The position numbers and the translations under genes were made by a program. A DNA stretch of 9,825 bases from Candidatus Bipolaricaulota bacterium (GTDB lineage: Bacteria > Bipolaricaulota > Bipolaricaulia > UBA7950 > UBA9294), in assembly GCA_030612175.1 (NCBI GenBank), contig JAUWOJ010000038.1, positions 1 through 9,825 of the forward strand, written 5' to 3'. Of this stretch, positions 7,348 to 9,825 are shown one piece after another. The notes under the pieces were generated by a model, which did no database searches, had not been told where the DNA came from, and was given only the letters and a program-made list of their open reading frames with translations. Each line of letters begins with the position of its first letter. Positions within the stretch are counted from its first letter, which is position 1.

Positions 7348-8006
7348 CCGGTAACTTTCTCGATCAACTCATCCGTGACACGTTGCACAGAGTAGAAAGT
7401 GAGAAGATCTTCTGGCTCAATCACTGTTTCACCCTCGGCGATTTGCGTAGTGCCTCCACGGTTAATCGCAACAATAAGAACGGACGAAGGGATGATCTCT
7501 TGTTTTCGTATCTCAGATACGCTGTTCCCTACAAGCGGACCTTCTTCCTTGACCATGATACGAAATACCTGAGCTCCATTTGAGAGAATCGTAAAGTCAT
7601 CTACCTTGGGACGTTTGACTGCAGTGTAGAGATGGTTTGCCACCACATCTTCCGGGTTCTCCATCACATTTGCACCCAGTCTACGGAAGAACTCTGCATG
7701 ATCCTTCTCATTAACCACTGAAACAATAGATGGAATCTCTAATCGATTAGCAATAGACACGACCATCAAGTTTACTGCGTCATCGCTTGTTGTGGTGATC
7801 AGCACGTTGCTTCGATCCGATCCTGCCTCTCGCAAGCTTTCGGCCGATGTGGCATCCCTATTTAAAACGGTCACATCATACTTGCTACTTATCTCCTTAG
7901 CTCGCTCGACATTCTTCTCAATAACCACTACATTGTTCTTTTCTTCAATAGCAATATCAATCAGACGGGCTCCAATAGTTCCTGCCCCAACGATGATCAT
8001 ATACAT
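7344..8006 (-). CDS. trkA: Trk/Ktr potassium uptake regulatory subunit (RCK protein) TrkA
   Basis: Cytosolic nucleotide-binding subunit that assembles as a ring on the TrkH pore and gates K+ uptake in response to ligands such as NAD(H) or ATP/ADP. At 220 aa it has one RCK_N plus one RCK_C unit (KtrA-like size), not the duplicated form of E. coli TrkA (about 458 aa). RCK_N shows the Rossmann glycines in MIIVGAGTIGARL (3-15), acidic Glu30 at the end of beta-2, and NRDATS (49-54), where most family members have GDATS. RCK_C spans about 135-212. The start is ATG 8006-8004: GAGGTGA (8018-8012) lies five bases upstream and the glycine-rich motif begins at once. A longer reading from 8099 would add 31 residues without family counterpart. 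Overlap with trkH by ATGA shows an operon. Confidence 0.94.
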   Translation of the reverse strand: MYMIIVGAGTIGARLIDIAIEEKNNVVVIEKNVERAKEISSKYDVTVLNRDATSAESLREAGSDRSNVLITTTSDDAVNLMVVSIANRLEIPSIVSVVNEKDHAEFFRRLGANVMENPEDVVANHLYTAVKRPKVDDFTILSNGAQVFRIMVKEEGPLVGNSVSEIRKQEIIPSSVLIVAINRGGTTQIAEGETVIEPEDLLTFYSVQRVTDELIEKVTG

Positions 8007-8011
8007 ATCTA

Positions 8012-8018
8012 TCACCTC
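8012..8018 (-). promoter_or_regulatory. Shine-Dalgarno deciding the trkA start
   Basis: GAGGTGA on the minus strand, five bases before ATG 8006. The alternative start at 8099 has no comparable signal. Confidence 0.7.
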
Positions 8019-8030
8019 AGACGAGCATCT

Positions 8031-8059
8031 ATGGTAGCACAGGAAGAGCCAAGGATCAA
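8031..8059 (-). promoter_or_regulatory. Candidate sigma70-type promoter of trkA-trkH
   Basis: Minus-strand TTGATC (8059-8054) and TACCAT (8036-8031) are separated by exactly 17 bases; each is a 4/6 match to consensus. Start of transcription near 8024 would give a leader of about 18 bases containing the Shine-Dalgarno. Such a transcript would exclude the upstream ATG at 8099. Motif-only evidence. Confidence 0.35.
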
Positions 8060-8060
8060 C

Positions 8061-8079
8061 AAATTCTCTGAGAGTATTT
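8061..8079. repeat. 19-base palindrome in the trkA/trmY divergent region
   Basis: AAATTCTCT-G-AGAGTATTT: the 9-base arms match at 8 of 9 positions around a central G. It lies one base upstream of the candidate -35 of trkA, where an activator or repressor of the divergent genes would be expected to bind. Regulator unknown. Confidence 0.35.
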
Positions 8080-8106
8080 AACTCCGCGATGTTCTTCAAG
8101 CGTTCC

Positions 8107-8135
8107 TTGCCAACACCCCCCTATTGCCGTAAACT
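8107..8135 (+). promoter_or_regulatory. Candidate promoter of trmY
   Basis: TTGCCA (8107-8112, 5/6 to consensus) and TAAACT (8130-8135, 4/6) are 17 bases apart. Initiation would fall near 8142, only about three bases before ATG 8145, giving an almost leaderless mRNA that drops the AGGT at 8137-8140. This makes either the promoter or the use of that Shine-Dalgarno doubtful. Confidence 0.25.
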
Positions 8136-8144
8136 CAGGTCACT

Positions 8145-8951
8145 ATGCGGCGATTCGTTATTCTGGCACACAAGGCGGTAATTAGTCCGGAGTTCAACCT
8201 GAGCGATCTTCCAGGAGGAGCAGGAAGGTTAGATGTCCTTTGCCGGGCTATTGGGGCATCCTTTTTTCTTTCACATGATCTGCGCCGCGACGTCGAAGTA
8301 ACGCTGCTCCTGCAAAACCGGGTACAGATTCGACTGGTGGGCGAGCAGCTGCGTCACCTTAATCCAGACGAGCGATCAACTGCTGCCTTACTCAAGCATG
8401 CGCTGGAGAAACTTGGTGAAGAAGAAGTAAGAAGCACACCGGGAATCTTCATTTCCCAGACAAGCCTTCCATCCATCCTTGATCGGCTTTGGCAATTGCA
8501 GGCCCATCCAGTCATCCTACATAAGCAGGGAATACCGATTGACTCCTTCTCTATCCCCTCAAATCCAGCCTTCATTTTGTCTGATCATTTGGACTTTAGC
8601 GCAGATGATGAGAAAGCACTAGGCGCCCTTCCTCGCATTTCCCTGGGTAGCCAGTGGCTGCATACAAGCCAGTGTATTACCATTGTTCACTATCTACTCG
8701 ATCGCCGACACCAAGACGAATCCGAAGATCTTGTCTTATGCCACAAAGTATGGGCAGAGGCACAAGCAAAACTAATTCAAGGACTACTCGAAGATTTCCG
8801 AATTCCATCAACTCTTGTTACCCAAGTTCCGCCTTCAGTTCTACCAATGGCGATTGACGGCCTGGCGGAGGTACAGATTAAGGTTCGCCTCCGCGACCTT
8901 GCTCGCGCCAACGAAATCATAGCTGACTACTTCCAGGAAGAGCCGATCTGA
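8145..8951 (+). CDS. TrmY-family (COG1901/DUF358) SPOUT RNA methyltransferase fused to a C-terminal DUF2007-like domain
   Basis: Residues 1-188 match the TrmY family, which in Archaea N1-methylates pseudouridine 54 of tRNA using SAM. Landmarks are the start MRRFVILAHKA, LPGGAGRLDVLCR (22-34), FFLSHDLRRDVEV (40-52), LRHLNPDERSTAAL (69-82), and the trefoil-knot SAM region NPAFILSDHLDF (140-151) with RISLGSQWLHTSQCITIVH (164-182). The archaeal LHADHCIT is LHTSQCIT here; the Cys is kept. Archaeal proteins end soon after LDRR; this one continues about 80 residues. That tail (VLCHKVWAEAQAKLIQGLLE, 197-216, then a beta-rich part and an AxEI helix) resembles the small DUF2007 'putative signal transducing' domain. 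The start follows the family, with a weak AGGT four bases upstream. It diverges from trkA. The methyltransferase fold is secure; the exact substrate is not, and I withhold trmY as a symbol because bacterial members may act on another RNA. Confidence 0.85.
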   Translation: MRRFVILAHKAVISPEFNLSDLPGGAGRLDVLCRAIGASFFLSHDLRRDVEVTLLLQNRVQIRLVGEQLRHLNPDERSTAALLKHALEKLGEEEVRSTPGIFISQTSLPSILDRLWQLQAHPVILHKQGIPIDSFSIPSNPAFILSDHLDFSADDEKALGALPRISLGSQWLHTSQCITIVHYLLDRRHQDESEDLVLCHKVWAEAQAKLIQGLLEDFRIPSTLVTQVPPSVLPMAIDGLAEVQIKVRLRDLARANEIIADYFQEEPI

Positions 8952-9154
8952 GGATCAATACCGGAATAGTACTCATTACCAAATGAATCGCCTTCTTCCT
9001 TGCTGCTTGGACTCGTAATTCAAGGAAAAACCAAAGTGATAGGAGCCTTGCTGAACGTGAAGACCTGCCAAGGACTGTTTCTCTGGCCGGCAAGCGAAAC
9101 TCTCTGTTCCCATTTGCGCCGCACCTGCAACAAGACTAGATTACAGTCACCGGA
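8952..9154. other. 203-base gap between the TrmY-like gene and pcm
   Basis: No gene with a credible start was found. It holds an inverted repeat, TTCCTTG (8996-9002) and CAAGGAA (9021-9027), with an 18-base loop but no T-run after it on the plus strand. One frame is open for 50 codons (8987-9136), but it begins directly after a TGA and has no initiation codon near its start. I see no convincing promoter or strong ribosome binding site for pcm. Confidence 0.5.
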
Positions 9155-9820
9155 ATGAACTCCCATGATGTCAAGGACGATCCATTTTGTAACTTGCGGC
9201 ACAACATGGTGTCATCCCAAATTCGTTCGCGTGGAATCAGCAATCAACGCCTCCTGAAAGTAATGCAAAGTATCCCTCGCCATCTATTTGTACCGCGCTA
9301 CCTACAGAAAAGCGCCTACGATGACCACGCGCTACCCCTCGATAGTGGACAAACAATTTCTCAACCATACATGGTCGCGTTGATGACAGAAGCTCTTTGC
9401 CTCCAAGCAGATGACAAAGTACTCGAAATTGGTACCGGTTCAGGTTATCAGACCGCCATTCTTGCTAGCCTTGCACGTAGTGTGTTCACCGTCGAACGCC
9501 TACGTTCACTTTCGCACATGGCCGAGAAAAACCTGCGGGCGCTTGGCTACGACAATATTCACTTCCTGATCGGTGACGGAACCCTTGGTCTTCCTGACAA
9601 AGCTCCGTATAATTGCATAATTGCTACTGGGAGCCTTCCCCAACTTCCAGAGAGTTTACTCGCTCAACTTGATGAGAATGGAATCCTTGTCGCCCCAGTC
9701 GGGGGAAGATCGTTACAGAAGCTCTTGTGTGTTAAAAGGATCGGAACAAAGGTGGAGAAACATGATTTGGGGGGTTGTCAGTTTGTGCCACTTATTGGAC
9801 AGAACGGATGGAGTAGCTGA
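9155..9820 (+). CDS. pcm: Protein-L-isoaspartate O-methyltransferase (PCMT)
   Basis: SAM-dependent enzyme that methylates the carboxyl of L-isoaspartyl residues formed by spontaneous Asn/Asp damage, beginning their repair. The 221-aa product is complete and of normal length. It shows the N-terminal substrate helix (NMVSSQIRSRGI, 17-28), PRHLFVP (41-47), the family motif GQTISQPYMVALM (65-77), SAM motif I VLEIGTGSGYQTA (89-101), the acidic Glu114 in VERL, GDGTLGLPDKAPYNCIIAT (140-158), the motif LVAPVGG (178-184), and a closing FVPLIG (210-215). ATG 9155 is the first in-frame start after a stop at 9137; a later ATG at 9206 would cut the N-terminal helix. No good Shine-Dalgarno precedes it. It is on the same strand as the TrmY-like gene, 203 bases downstream; co-transcription is possible but not shown. 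Confidence 0.95.
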   Translation: MNSHDVKDDPFCNLRHNMVSSQIRSRGISNQRLLKVMQSIPRHLFVPRYLQKSAYDDHALPLDSGQTISQPYMVALMTEALCLQADDKVLEIGTGSGYQTAILASLARSVFTVERLRSLSHMAEKNLRALGYDNIHFLIGDGTLGLPDKAPYNCIIATGSLPQLPESLLAQLDENGILVAPVGGRSLQKLLCVKRIGTKVEKHDLGGCQFVPLIGQNGWSS

Positions 9821-9825
9821 ATCTA

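Noticed and set aside
8007..8099. Longer trkA reading from ATG 8099
   Set aside because: RCK proteins begin with the nucleotide-binding strand; GAGGTGA supports ATG 8006, and the candidate promoter lies inside the extension.
8987..9136. 50-codon open frame in the gap before pcm
   Set aside because: It follows a TGA directly, lacks an ATG, GTG or TTG near its start and shows no recognisable motif.
9020..9202. Minus-strand 60-codon frame overlapping the pcm start
   Set aside because: Overlaps the conserved pcm N-terminus, with no ribosome binding site or family features.
1..9825. tRNA genes, CRISPR arrays, insertion sequences or phage genes
   Set aside because: Reading both strands I saw no cloverleaf with the TTC-loop signature, no regularly spaced repeats, and no transposase, integrase or phage structural motifs.

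Overview
This 9.8 kb window is a compact stretch of bacterial chromosome carrying ordinary housekeeping genes. It contains no prophage, insertion sequence, CRISPR array, tRNA or rRNA that I can see. Bacterial origin is supported by Shine-Dalgarno sequences in front of several starts, sigma70-like promoter candidates, an ATP-type PEP carboxykinase and a TldD/TldE pair. I cannot name the phylum. The one archaeal-looking gene is trmY (COG1901/DUF358), a family best known from Archaea but present in some bacteria. Sampled lines suggest about 60% GC in the first gene and about 40-52% in most of the rest.

Layout: the left edge (1-651, + strand) is the C-terminal half of dihydrolipoamide dehydrogenase (lpdA), ending toward a stem-loop at 757-778. 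Convergent to it is a short broken ORF (758-1014, -) that appears to join the N-terminus of a YhbD/DUF4004-type MerR-like DNA-binding protein to the last transmembrane helix of an MFS transporter. Next, on the minus strand, is the tightly coupled pair tldD (3720-2338) and tldE/pmbA (2338-1031). Then come pckA (5544-3892) and the coupled potassium-uptake pair trkA (8006-7344) and trkH (7347-5818). Divergent from trkA, on the plus strand, are a trmY gene with an extra C-terminal DUF2007-like domain (8145-8951) and, after a 203-base gap, pcm, the protein-L-isoaspartate methyltransferase (9155-9820).

How the genes work together: TrkA and TrkH are the regulatory and pore subunits of one K+ uptake system. 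TldD and TldE form one heteromeric metalloprotease. PckA catalyses the oxaloacetate to PEP step linking the C4-acid pool and gluconeogenesis, and LpdA is the E3 of 2-oxoacid dehydrogenase or glycine-cleavage complexes. TrmY and Pcm are both SAM-dependent methyltransferases, acting on RNA and on damaged protein respectively, but nothing here shows that they are functionally linked.

The points most worth a second look are the TrmY-DUF2007 fusion in a bacterium, the chimeric DUF4004/MFS remnant, which may be a recombination scar or an assembly join, and several palindromic or repeated motifs in the trkA/trmY and trkH/pckA intergenic regions that could be regulator sites. I did not find a clearly novel multi-gene system.
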